Of a DNA stretch of 64,000 nucleotides, positions 1-9,900 are shown one piece after another. The notes beneath the pieces were generated by a model that was not told where the DNA came from, ran no database searches, and saw only the letters and a program-made list of their open reading frames with translations. The stretch is from NCBI GenBank assembly GCA_017427985.1, contig JAFRRS010000023.1, positions 372,001 to 436,000 on the forward strand, read 5' to 3'. Each line of letters starts with the position of its first letter. Positions within the stretch are counted from its first letter, which is position 1. The translations under genes and the position numbers were made by a program. The stretch is from Bacteroidales bacterium. GTDB taxonomy: Bacteria > Bacteroidota > Bacteroidia > Bacteroidales > F082.

Positions 1-834
1 GTCAACGGCTCACAGTATTTCTTCGGCGACATCGACCAGAGTCCCAACCTCATCGGCATCTATGCCCTTGGCGAGTACGAGCCTGTAGTCCCCACCCCAC
101 CGGAGGGCGATATTTTCTTTGACTTCAACGACGGCATCATGCGTTGGACCACCATCGACGCCGACGGCGACGGATACTGCTGGGAGACACGCCAGAACTG
201 GGGCGACGAGAACAACAGATTCAGCCTCACATCGGCATCGTACGACGACTTGACACAGACAGCACTCTTCCCCGACAACTATTTAGTGACACCATATAAA
301 CTTGACTGCGAGCAGATAACATTCATCGCCCAGGCACAGGACGCGAATCATCCGGCAGAGCATTTCGGAGTGGCTGTCTCAACGACAGGCAACACCGACG
401 AGAGCGACTTCACCATCATCTGGGAAGCCGATATGACCGCCAAGGTTGCTGGCAACTGGCATGCATACGATGTCGACCTCAGAGAATACCAGGGACAGGA
501 CATCTACATTGCTATCGTCCATTTCAACTGCACCGACCAGTTCATGCTCAACATCGACGACATCACGCTTCACAGACAGTTTGACGGCATGAGCGAGAAC
601 GGCGCGAAGATGTTCAGAACATATCCTAACCCTGTGAGCGACATTGTTATGATTGAGAGCGCAACGAGCGTCAACAGATATGAGATTTACGATGTTAAAG
701 GTGCAGTTGTAAGAAGCGAAGCTGTTGATTCCAACTCATTCGAAATCAACGTCAACGGACTGCCTTCAGGCATCTATTTCATCAAGACAGTTTCGGAAGG
801 GATGACTCAGACGAAGAGATTCATAAAGAAATAA
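1..834 (+). CDS. T9SS-sorted secreted protein with Cleaved_Adhesin domain (5' end cut by window)
   Basis: The frame is open from the first base, so only the C-terminal part of this gene is seen. It matches the next gene almost residue for residue: a segment like YFFGDIDQSPN and IGIYALGEY, a PTPPEGD linker, then a choice-of-anchor J (Cleaved_Adhesin) domain with DDLTQTALFPDNY, CEQITFIAQAQD and FNCTDQFMLNIDD. The last ~75 residues form a T9SS type A sorting domain with YPNPVSD, a GIYFIK strand and a basic end (KRFIKK). The protein is therefore probably exported by Sec and then the type IX system, and anchored to the surface or released. An internal ATG at 139 is not the real start because homology continues upstream of it. 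The substrate or ligand is unknown. Confidence 0.88.
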   Translation, partial: VNGSQYFFGDIDQSPNLIGIYALGEYEPVVPTPPEGDIFFDFNDGIMRWTTIDADGDGYCWETRQNWGDENNRFSLTSASYDDLTQTALFPDNYLVTPYKLDCEQITFIAQAQDANHPAEHFGVAVSTTGNTDESDFTIIWEADMTAKVAGNWHAYDVDLREYQGQDIYIAIVHFNCTDQFMLNIDDITLHRQFDGMSENGAKMFRTYPNPVSDIVMIESATSVNRYEIYDVKGAVVRSEAVDSNSFEINVNGLPSGIYFIKTVSEGMTQTKRFIKK

Positions 835-867
835 CAACAATTATTAACACATAACTAATTAAACAAC

Positions 868-2427
868 ATGAAGAAAACTTTATTTTTTGTTGCAGCTATA
901 TTATTAGCTATGGTAAGCAACGCACAAGACTGGAATTTTGTTAATTCATTCGCCACTTCTACAGGCCGTCAGCACGCTGTGGTCTTCGACGGCGAGAACA
1001 TCTACACCGCCGCATGGGGCAAGTCATCGACAGTGGCTTACATGTTCTACAAATACGACTTGGACGGCAACCTCCTCGACGAGTTCGATGTAAACTTCGC
1101 TGGAAGCGGCAATTCAGACAACTACATGCGCGACATGACATTTGACGGCACTTATTTCTACGGTTGCGACGCACATTCAGGCAAAATCTGGTGCTACGAC
1201 CTGTACAACAAGACCTTGGTCGGCACAATAGAGACAAGCTTGAACGAACTTGGAACTTGCACCTACGACCCTGTCAACGACGCTTTCTGGGTCGGCGAGA
1301 GAGCATCGGGTTCAGGCACACTCTACCTCGACCTCAAGCTTGTTAACCGCAGCGGCCAGGTTCTTCAGTCGGCAACAGCTGCCGACCTCAACGGTCACAC
1401 CGTTCACGGCACAGGCTATTTCGTTGACGACAACGGCGGTCGCCACCTCCTGCTCAACGCAGTTCAAGGTTTCACCGACCATGTTTACGATTATAACATC
1501 GACAGCGACGTTTTGAGCTCAGACTTCTTTGATTTCTCAGTGACACCAGGCTGGGGCGCGGCATGCTCAGCAGGCGGCGCATACGTTGGGACCGTCGACG
1601 GCACACAGTATTTCTTCGGCGATGTTGACAAGAGCCCTAACATCATCGGCATCTACGCTCTCGGCGAATACACTCCTGTAGTCCCTACTCCACCTGAGGG
1701 CGACATCTTCTTCGATTTCGAAGACGGCATCATGCGTTGGAACACCATCGACGGCGACGAAGACGGCTTCAACTGGGAGATGAGAGAGATTTACGCTGTT
1801 CCGGGCAACACACACTGCGTGACATCAGCATCGTACGACGACTGGACACAGACAGTTTTGATGCCGGAGAACTACTTCGTGACACCTTATAAACTCGACT
1901 GCGAGCAAATCACCTTCAAGGCACAGGCCCAGGACGCATCACATCCGAACGAGCACTTCGGCGTGGCTGTTTCAACAACAGAAGGCGCTTCATCAGAGGA
2001 TTTCGAGATTGTCTGGGAATCGGATCTCACAGCCAAGACAACGGGCGCTTGGTATGATTTCGACGTCGACCTTAGAGCATATCAGGGACAGGACATCTAC
2101 GTTGCTATCGTGCACTTCAACTGCACAAACCAGTTCTCAATCAACGTCGACGACATCACCCTTCACAGACAGTTTGACGGCGTGAACGAAAACGGCGCGA
2201 ATATGTTCAGAGTGTATCCTAACCCTGTGAGCGACGTTGTCATGATTGAGAGCGAGAGCGTTGTTGACAGCTACGAGGTCTACAACCTGGCAGGCGCGAT
2301 GGTAAGCAACGGAATGGCAGGTGCCACAACGTTAAGCATCGACATGAGAGAGCTTCCAGCCGGCGTTTACGTTGTGAAGATGAACGCCGAGGGTGTTGTT
2401 ATGACAAGAAGAATCGTGAAGAGATAG
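868..2427 (+). CDS. T9SS-sorted secreted protein, propeller-like N-terminus plus Cleaved_Adhesin domain
   Basis: 519 residues. A signal peptide (1-19, ending SNA-Q) is followed by a region of about 250 residues with repeated strand-rich motifs (AVVFDGENIYTAAWG, MTFDGTYFYGCD, CTYDPVNDAFWVGE) that resembles a beta-propeller. A PTPPEGD linker leads to a choice-of-anchor J domain (about 275-430), and the last 75 residues are a T9SS type A sorting domain (VYPNPVSD, GVYVVK, RRIVKR). It is a tandem paralogue of the preceding gene, 33 bases downstream of it, and probably co-transcribed. The start is the only ATG giving a signal peptide. The codons are rich in C-ending forms such as GAC, ATC and AAC. 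A binding or adhesin role is inferred from the domains only. Confidence 0.9.
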   Translation: MKKTLFFVAAILLAMVSNAQDWNFVNSFATSTGRQHAVVFDGENIYTAAWGKSSTVAYMFYKYDLDGNLLDEFDVNFAGSGNSDNYMRDMTFDGTYFYGCDAHSGKIWCYDLYNKTLVGTIETSLNELGTCTYDPVNDAFWVGERASGSGTLYLDLKLVNRSGQVLQSATAADLNGHTVHGTGYFVDDNGGRHLLLNAVQGFTDHVYDYNIDSDVLSSDFFDFSVTPGWGAACSAGGAYVGTVDGTQYFFGDVDKSPNIIGIYALGEYTPVVPTPPEGDIFFDFEDGIMRWNTIDGDEDGFNWEMREIYAVPGNTHCVTSASYDDWTQTVLMPENYFVTPYKLDCEQITFKAQAQDASHPNEHFGVAVSTTEGASSEDFEIVWESDLTAKTTGAWYDFDVDLRAYQGQDIYVAIVHFNCTNQFSINVDDITLHRQFDGVNENGANMFRVYPNPVSDVVMIESESVVDSYEVYNLAGAMVSNGMAGATTLSIDMRELPAGVYVVKMNAEGVVMTRRIVKR

Positions 2428-2455
2428 TTTAGAGTTTAGAGTTTAAAGTTTAGAG
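2428..2455 (+). repeat. heptamer tandem array abutting the stop codon
   Basis: Four imperfect units of GTTTAGA follow directly after the TAG stop and run into a terminator hairpin. The same layout, with other unit sequences, recurs at several gene ends in the window. Confidence 0.7.
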
Positions 2456-2486
2456 ACGGGTTTCGGTAAGGAGCCCGTCTTTTTTT
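2454..2486 (+). terminator. Rho-independent terminator
   Basis: A 7-bp stem (AGACGGG at 2454-2460, CCCGTCT at 2474-2480) with a 13-base loop, followed by a run of T. It ends the tandem T9SS gene pair. Confidence 0.8.
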
Positions 2487-2490
2487 GTTT

Positions 2491-2545
2491 TGATTTTTCC
2501 CTAAAAAAAACATTTGGTTTTATGGAATTTTTGGTGTAATTTTGC
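2491..2545 (+). repeat. promoter-containing direct repeat, copy A
   Basis: 55 bases that recur nearly unchanged at 3775-3828; the differences are one A fewer in an A-run and about one substitution. The repeat contains a full Bacteroidetes promoter: TTTG at 2513-2516 and TAATTTTG at 2537-2544 with a 20-base spacer. Copy A drives the YhcG gene. See copy B. Confidence 0.9.
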
Positions 2546-2604
2546 GGAGTTTTTCCAAATGGGTGTAGAAAAACGGAATTTATGTTTAATTAAAGCTAAA
2601 AGTT

Positions 2605-3687
2605 ATGAAATCAATTGTTTTTGATCCCAACCGGAACCAGCAATATCAAAATTTATTAACAAGAGTAATCAATCAAGCAAAAGTCACGCAATATCGCTCT
2701 TGTGTTGGGGTAAATCAACAGCTAATCAGACTATACTGGTTTATTGGAGAAGAAATATCAAAACTGAAAGCCGACGCAAAATGGGGCGGCAAATTCTTCT
2801 CACAATTCAGTCACGACCTTACGGAGTCTTTCCCTGACATGAAAGGTTTCTCGACTCGCAACCTACAGTATATCAAGCAGATGTACGACACGTTTTCTTC
2901 AAAAGAAATTACGCCACAGGCTGTGGCGCAATTACAAAAAGCAAATTTGCCATCGGTAAATAATGAATTCACCAATTCTCCAATAGACTATGTCTCGCTT
3001 GTTCCATGGGGTCACATACGCTTCATACTTGACAAGGATTTCTCTCCTGAAAAATCATTTTATTACATATTAAAAACAATAGAATACGGTTGGAGCAGAA
3101 ACATGCTGCTTAATATGATGGCATCCGAACTTTACGAATCGGAAGGAAAAACCATCAACAATTTTCCGACCACATTACCCAAAAACGACAGCGATTACGC
3201 TTCTGAAATGCTAAAAAGCCCTTACCATCTGGATTTTCTTAATCTCAGAAAAGATTTCAAAGAAAAAGAGCTTCAAAAAGGATTGGAAGATAACATTTCA
3301 AGGTTTTTAATTGAACTTGGCAATGGATTCGCATTCGTGGGACGGCAAATAAGACTTGAAATAAACGGCGATGAGTTCTTTTGTGATTTGCTTTTCTATC
3401 ACCTCAGACTGAGAAGATATATTGTCGTCGAGTTAAAAACCGGCAAGTTCGAGCCCGAATATGTGAGCAAATTAAATCTCTATTGCACTGCTGTAGACCA
3501 CATATACAAGACGGATTTGGACGGAGACACAATCGGGCTTCTTTTCTGTAAAGAGAAAAACGACCTTGTTGCACAATGGACTGTTGAAAAGAATGAACAA
3601 CCCATAGCTATCACGCGCTATGAACTCAAAAAACTACTGCGGAACAATCATCTTCGCAGTAAAGCGACACATATTCCAACTGACTGA
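2605..3687 (+). CDS. YhcG/DUF1016 family PDDEXK nuclease
   Basis: 360 residues, full length for the family. The N-terminal DUF1016 part (about 15-170) has YWFIGEEIS, FSHDLTESFPDMKGFSTRNL and VPWGH. The C-terminal half is a PDDEXK nuclease-like domain: FAFVGRQ, then FFCDLLFYH (acidic residue) and YIVVELKTG (E-x-K), with KLNLYC after it. Proteins of this family are DNA-processing nucleases of uncertain role, often found near restriction or mobile genes; a role in defence or DNA repair is inference. The gene stands alone between two copies of the same promoter sequence (2491-2545 and 3775-3828), which suggests it arrived as a cassette. Its base composition is more AT-rich than that of the genes on either side. 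Confidence 0.9.
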   Translation: MKSIVFDPNRNQQYQNLLTRVINQAKVTQYRSCVGVNQQLIRLYWFIGEEISKLKADAKWGGKFFSQFSHDLTESFPDMKGFSTRNLQYIKQMYDTFSSKEITPQAVAQLQKANLPSVNNEFTNSPIDYVSLVPWGHIRFILDKDFSPEKSFYYILKTIEYGWSRNMLLNMMASELYESEGKTINNFPTTLPKNDSDYASEMLKSPYHLDFLNLRKDFKEKELQKGLEDNISRFLIELGNGFAFVGRQIRLEINGDEFFCDLLFYHLRLRRYIVVELKTGKFEPEYVSKLNLYCTAVDHIYKTDLDGDTIGLLFCKEKNDLVAQWTVEKNEQPIAITRYELKKLLRNNHLRSKATHIPTD

Positions 3688-3774
3688 TTGTGAAACGTGG
3701 TAAATCCTTGCAAAAGCCGGTCTACGATTTCACGACGCAAAACAACAATTTGTTTTCTATGACCATTACTCCCG

Positions 3775-3828
3775 TGATTTTTCCCTAAAAAAACATTTGG
3801 TTTTATGGAATTTTGGGTGTAATTTTGC
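3775..3828 (+). repeat. promoter-containing direct repeat, copy B
   Basis: Second copy of the 2491-2545 repeat, with TTTG at 3796-3799, TAATTTTG at 3820-3827 and again a 20-base spacer. It is the promoter of the 2,553-residue surface protein that begins at 3911. Both copies are preceded by CCCGT. Confidence 0.9.
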
Positions 3829-3910
3829 ACCTTAAAAATTTTAAGACACGAAACGATTGCGTAAACACACCAAATTATTAGAAAACAACAAATAAACCGG
3901 TTATTATATC

Positions 3911-6900
3911 ATGAAAAAATCTTTACTATTAATTATGCTTTTCGCCTTTCTTGGCATTTATGGAGGGGTGATAAGGGCACAAGTATCAATCCCCTATTCG
4001 GAGGATTTTGAGAGCTATTCTTCAGGACTGCCAACAGGCTGGGCTAAAGTTGGTTCCGGCACAGTGGCAGTTCAGACAAGCAACGTACATGGAGGCTCAA
4101 AGAGTTTGAAATTTAACGGCTCAACCTCCAATATTGTTGTATTACCTGAATTTACAATAGATGTCAACAAACTGCAAATATCATTATATTCAAAAGCAGA
4201 AACTAATTCCTCATATTGTGGATACTTTGATGTTGGATATATAACAAACCTTGAAGACGCGAGTACATTCGAGCCAATTGAAAGTGGCTATTATAACCAA
4301 TACACATCATATAAATTAGTATCAGAAGTAAGTATGTCATCCGCTCCAGACACTGCACGTATCGCTTTACGTCACCGTCCGACATCTACTTCTTACTATT
4401 GGTTTGTTGACGACATATTAGTTGAGGAAATACCCGCCTGTCCAACACCTAAAAATTTGGCTGTAAGTGCGGTAACAAGCTCTTCTGTCACCTTAAACTG
4501 GACAAGCAGCAGCGACGCATGGGAAATAAAATATTCAACAAACGAATCCTTCGACCCTGCCAGTGAAGGCACCTCCGTTGTCGCAAACTCAAAACCGTTC
4601 ACCATATCATCAGGATTAACAGAAGGGACTGTATATTATGCATACGTACGAGCCAACTGCACTGCAAGCGGTGACGGATATAGTTCATGGAGCAACAAGG
4701 TTGTTTTTAACCTTCCATTTGTTATCGACAACAGCCATTCTTACAGCGACAACTATGAAAGCGCATGCAACTGGGTTTTTGTCAATGGCGATATGACAAA
4801 CAAATGGTCATGGGGAACAGCGACAAACAACGGTGGCTCAAAGTCTATTTATGTTTCAAATGACGGTGGCACGACAAACGCATACAGCAACGGATATTAT
4901 AACTATTGCATTGTTTATGCCACGAAAAAATTCACATTATCTGCCGGCAAACATAATATCTCATACGACTGGAAAGCTAATGGCAAAAACAATTATGATT
5001 TTCTAAGAGTCGCTTTAGTACCTGCGAATACAGAATTAATTGCCAGCTCATCAGCACCATCTGGATTCAGCTATAGTGCACTTCCTTCCGGATGGATTGC
5101 ACTTGACGGTGGCTCCCAGCTTTACGGAAGTTCTTCCTTTGCTACAAAAAGCATTAACGAAATCAACATTGCGTCAGCAGGCGACTACATGGTTGTTTTT
5201 GTATGGCGAGTAAGTTCCAACGGCTCAAATCCTCCTGCTGCCATTGATAATTTCAACATCAGCAAGGTTTCTTGCTCCGCACCTACAAGTTTGGCAAAGA
5301 ACTCTGTTACAACCACTACCGCCACATTAGGATGGACAAGCAACGGCGACGAAACAGCATGGGTGATAAAATATTCAACAGATCCGGACTTCAATCCGGA
5401 AAGTGCAGGCACATCTGAAAGTGCGGATGCCAATCCTTTCACAATTGGCTCAAGCACACCGCTATCAGCCAATACAACTTATTACGCATACGTGCGTTCT
5501 GACTGTGGCGGAGGAAGTTACAGCGGATGGAGCAACAAATGCGAGTTCAAAACCTTATGCGAATCAGACGACACCCCGTTCGAAGAGAATTTCAACTCCC
5601 TTACAGTGACAGGACAGATTCCAGACTGCTGGGACAACTCAGAAGGCACTACAACAACCGAGGGTTACAAGTGGCGCTATAATACAACCACCTCGGGAAA
5701 CGGAGCCGCAAACGGAACCGGTCATAATGACAGCAAATGTGTGGTGTTCAATTCATACAACAATTCATCAGGACTGACCAATTTCCTGAAAACCAACAAC
5801 ATAACACTGCCAAGTGACAAAAGCATGCAACTCGCGTTCTGGTACAAAAACCCTGCCGGCGGTGATTTCTCGGTTTACATCTCAACAGACGGCGGAGAGA
5901 CACACACCACATCGCTTGCAACCGGTCTCACCGGAGCGTCATCATGGACTGAAAAGAAAATCGATCTCACCGCCTACAAAGGTGAGGATGTGGTCATAGT
6001 GTTCAAAGGCACATCAAACTGCGGATATAATGATGCCTACATCTATCTTGACGATGTAACAATTGAAGAGATGTCTGCATGTTCAGTGCCTATCGACCTC
6101 ACTGTAAATGACATCACAAAGAATTCAGCGTCATTAGGTTGGTCGTCAATTGCAAGTGCCTGGAATATAAGATACAAGGAGGCCGATGCAGGTTCATGGG
6201 AAGACACAATTGTGACAGACGAGAACCCATACACCCTCACAGGATTAGAAGCTCAGACAGAATATGAGTTCCAGGTACGCACCGACTGTGGCGAAAGTGT
6301 TTACACCGACTGGACTAGCAGCCAGACATTTACAACAAAATGCACAGAAAAAAACCTCCCATATTTTTACGGATTTGAGGACGCAGACGATTTGGACTGC
6401 TATGTATTAAACAACACATACAGCTCTACTGGCAGATATAATTATTATGCTAAAACAGGCTCATATTGCTTCAGATTTTACCATAGCACAACATACGACC
6501 CGCAGACACTTGTTACACCTCTATTAAATACAACTTCAAAAGGCGTTAGGGTGGAATTTTACTATAGAACACAATATGGAGGCAGTTCATACGAACAGAA
6601 ATTCAAGGTTGGTTATTCAAAAACCAACGACAACTTGTCAAGCTTCACATGGGATGATGTTGTGACAACAACGTCAACCACATACACTTTGTACCAACAT
6701 GACTTTGTAGAGAGCGGAATAAAATATGTGGCAATCCAATATATTTACGACAAGGCATACGATTTGTACATCGACGACCTTAATATTTCAGAAGCCCCGT
6801 CATGTTTCAAACCCACAAGTCTTGAAGCAAGCAGCATCACATCTTCAACAGCATCTTTGAGTTGGACGGCAGAAAGCGTTGGGCAAGACCACTGGGACAT

Positions 6901-9900
6901 TTATTATTCGACAAGCTCAACAGAACCTACAGGAGAAACCTCTCCTTCTGTAACCAACACAGACACAAAACCTTACACCTTGACAAGCCTTACTGCCAAC
7001 ACGACTTATTATGTCTGGGTGCGCGGCAACTGCGGCGGAGGCGATGTTAGCGATTGGAGCGATGTTGAAAGCTTCACGACAGACTGCGCCACTTACAGCA
7101 TACCTTACAGTTATGGTTTTGAAGATGCAAGCGACATGGCTTGTTGGACTATGACTAATTGTTATTCTGGTACCGGAAGAACATCTTCTTATAAGAGAAC
7201 CGGCTCCTACGGTTTCGGATTCAATCACAACAGCACATACGTGCCACAATATCTGATAACGCCAGAATTAAGCGGAACATCAGCAGGTGTTCATATAGAG
7301 TTTTACTTCAAACATAGTGCAACAACTTGTAATTTCCAGATAGGCTATTCCACAACCACCAACGCAACAGGATCTTTCACTTGGGGCACTGAGGTGACGA
7401 ATGCCACTAACAACTTCGAGTTTTACGAATACGACTGCCCTGCAAACACAAAATACATCTGCATAAGATACTATGCCACGACATGGACTTCGTTATATAT
7501 CGACGACATCAGTTTGACAGCGGTTCCTACATGTAAAAAGCCGACTGGTCTTACCGCAAGCGACGAGACCTCATCAACAGCCACTTTGAACTGGACGGCA
7601 GGAAGCGTTGGACAAGACCACTGGGATATATATTATTCGACAAGCTCAACGGCACCTACTGGAGAGACAGATCCATCTGTAACCAACACAGACACAAAAC
7701 CTTACACCTTGACAAGCCTTACGAGCAACACGACTTATTATGTCTGGGTGCGCGGCAACTGCGGCGGAGGCGATGTTAGCGATTGGAGTGCCGGAACAAG
7801 TTTCACAACCGACTGCGCAACATATAGTCTCCCATACAACTACGGTTTTGAGACTGCCGGCGACATGACCTGTTGGACATTAAATAATTGTTATCCATCA
7901 TATACCGGAAGGACAGAAGGCAACGGATACAATTCATCATCATATTGCTTCACATTCGGATACAGCTATTTATATGACCCGCAATATCTGATAACACCAG
8001 AATTAAGCGGTGCGTCAGCCGGAGTTCATGTGGAGTTTTACTACAAACGCTATAGTGCGAGCAGCGTTTCGACATTCCAGGTCGGGTATTCCACAACTAC
8101 AAACGAAATCTCGGCATTTACATGGAATACAGCCACCGGCAATCCTTCGACAGCATATCAGTTCTTCGAAGAAGATTTCAAGTATAACATCAAGTATATC
8201 GCGATAAAATACAATGCCACATCATACGACTATTTGTATATCGACGACATAAGCCTTTCTGTCGCGCCTTCTTGTTCGAGGCCGAAGGCTGTTGCCGCAA
8301 GCTCCATCACCACGCACAGAGCCTCGTTGAGCTGGACGCCAGGTTATTCCGACCAAGACCATTGGGACATTTATTACAACAATTCGGGCACCGAGCCTAC
8401 GGGCTCAACAGTGCCATCGGTGACGAATACCGGCGACAACCCTATCGAGCTGACAGGATTGGACAAAAACACCGCATACTACGCATGGGTGCGCGGCAAC
8501 TGCGGCGGTGGCGACGTGAGCTCATGGAGCAAGTTTGATTGCAGTTTCAGCACTCTTGACCTAATAGCACCTTCAGACTTGGAGGCCTCAAGCATAACCA
8601 CGTCGTCAGCCTTGATTTCATGGAGTGCCGTGGCGACTAACGACAACCACGCCAGCTATGAGTTGTATTACTCCACGTCGAGCGACACGCCGTCAGCCAC
8701 ACCGGGTGCAAGCGCGAACTACATCACCGGCATCGACGACACCTCATACCTGCTTGACGACGTGCTCAGCGAAGCCACCACGTATTACGTGTGGGTGCGC
8801 GACAACAACGGCGTTGACGGCAACAGCGCATGGAGCAGCCCGATAATATTGATAACGGTACAAAACCCTGTCACCGTCGACGCGAGCCATCCTTACAGCA
8901 ACGACTTCGAGTCGGCTAACGACTGGCTCTTGATTAACGGAACCCAGACCAACAAATGGGCTTGGGGCACCGCAGCACACAACGGAACAGGCTCGACAAA
9001 AGCCATCTACATCTCAAACGACGGAGGCACAAGCCACGCATACACCAATGATGCGGCATCAGTGACATTCGCCACCAAGTGCTTCAGCATCGAAGAAGGC
9101 TATTACACGTTCTCTTACGACTGGATTGCAAACGGAGAGACAACAGCTGGCAAACCTTACGACTTCATGCGAGTGGCCTTAGCCCCTTACGGAACAACGT
9201 TATCGGCGGGGACAATACCTTCAGGGTTGGCCTACAACGCCCTTCCTACTGGCTGGATTGCCCTCGACGGCGGCACACAGCTCAACCAGAGCAATTCATG
9301 GCAGACAAAGACCATCGAAGACCTCGAGATTGAGGAAGGCAATTATATCGTGGTAATTTATTGGAAAAACGATGACTCAGGCGGCAGCCAGTATCCTGCG
9401 GCTATCGACAACTTCAGCATCACACAGAACACCTGCAAGACTCCTACCGACTTTGCAGTGGCAGACAGCGACATCACACACAACACCGCCAAAGTGTCGT
9501 GGACAGGATACAGCGACTTCTATACCGTGCAGTACAGAACGGCGACACATTACAATCTGTCTGAAGGTTTCGAAAACGCCTTCTCCTATTCCAACTGGAC
9601 CGCAATAAGCCACTCCACCGACCCTGACAACACAGCCGCAATGGGAAGACTCGGCTACGATGCCAGAACAGGTTCTTATAGCTTCAGATTCGGCTCAAGA
9701 GACAGAGTCAACTCTTCTGATGTTTACGACCAGTATCTCATCTCTCCAAATATCTCGGGCATCACTGGCAATGTGAAGTTCTACTACAAGAAATATACCA
9801 ACGGAACCGAGACATTCAAAGTGGGTTATTCAACCACCACCAACGACCTGGCAAGTTTCGATTGGGGTGATGAGATTACCGTGAGCAACACCTCATACAG

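Noticed and set aside
3688-3774. A possible small RNA or gene fragment between the YhcG gene and the promoter repeat
   Set aside because: Only a weak GTGAAA/TTTCAC pairing is seen and no tRNA-like or coding pattern.
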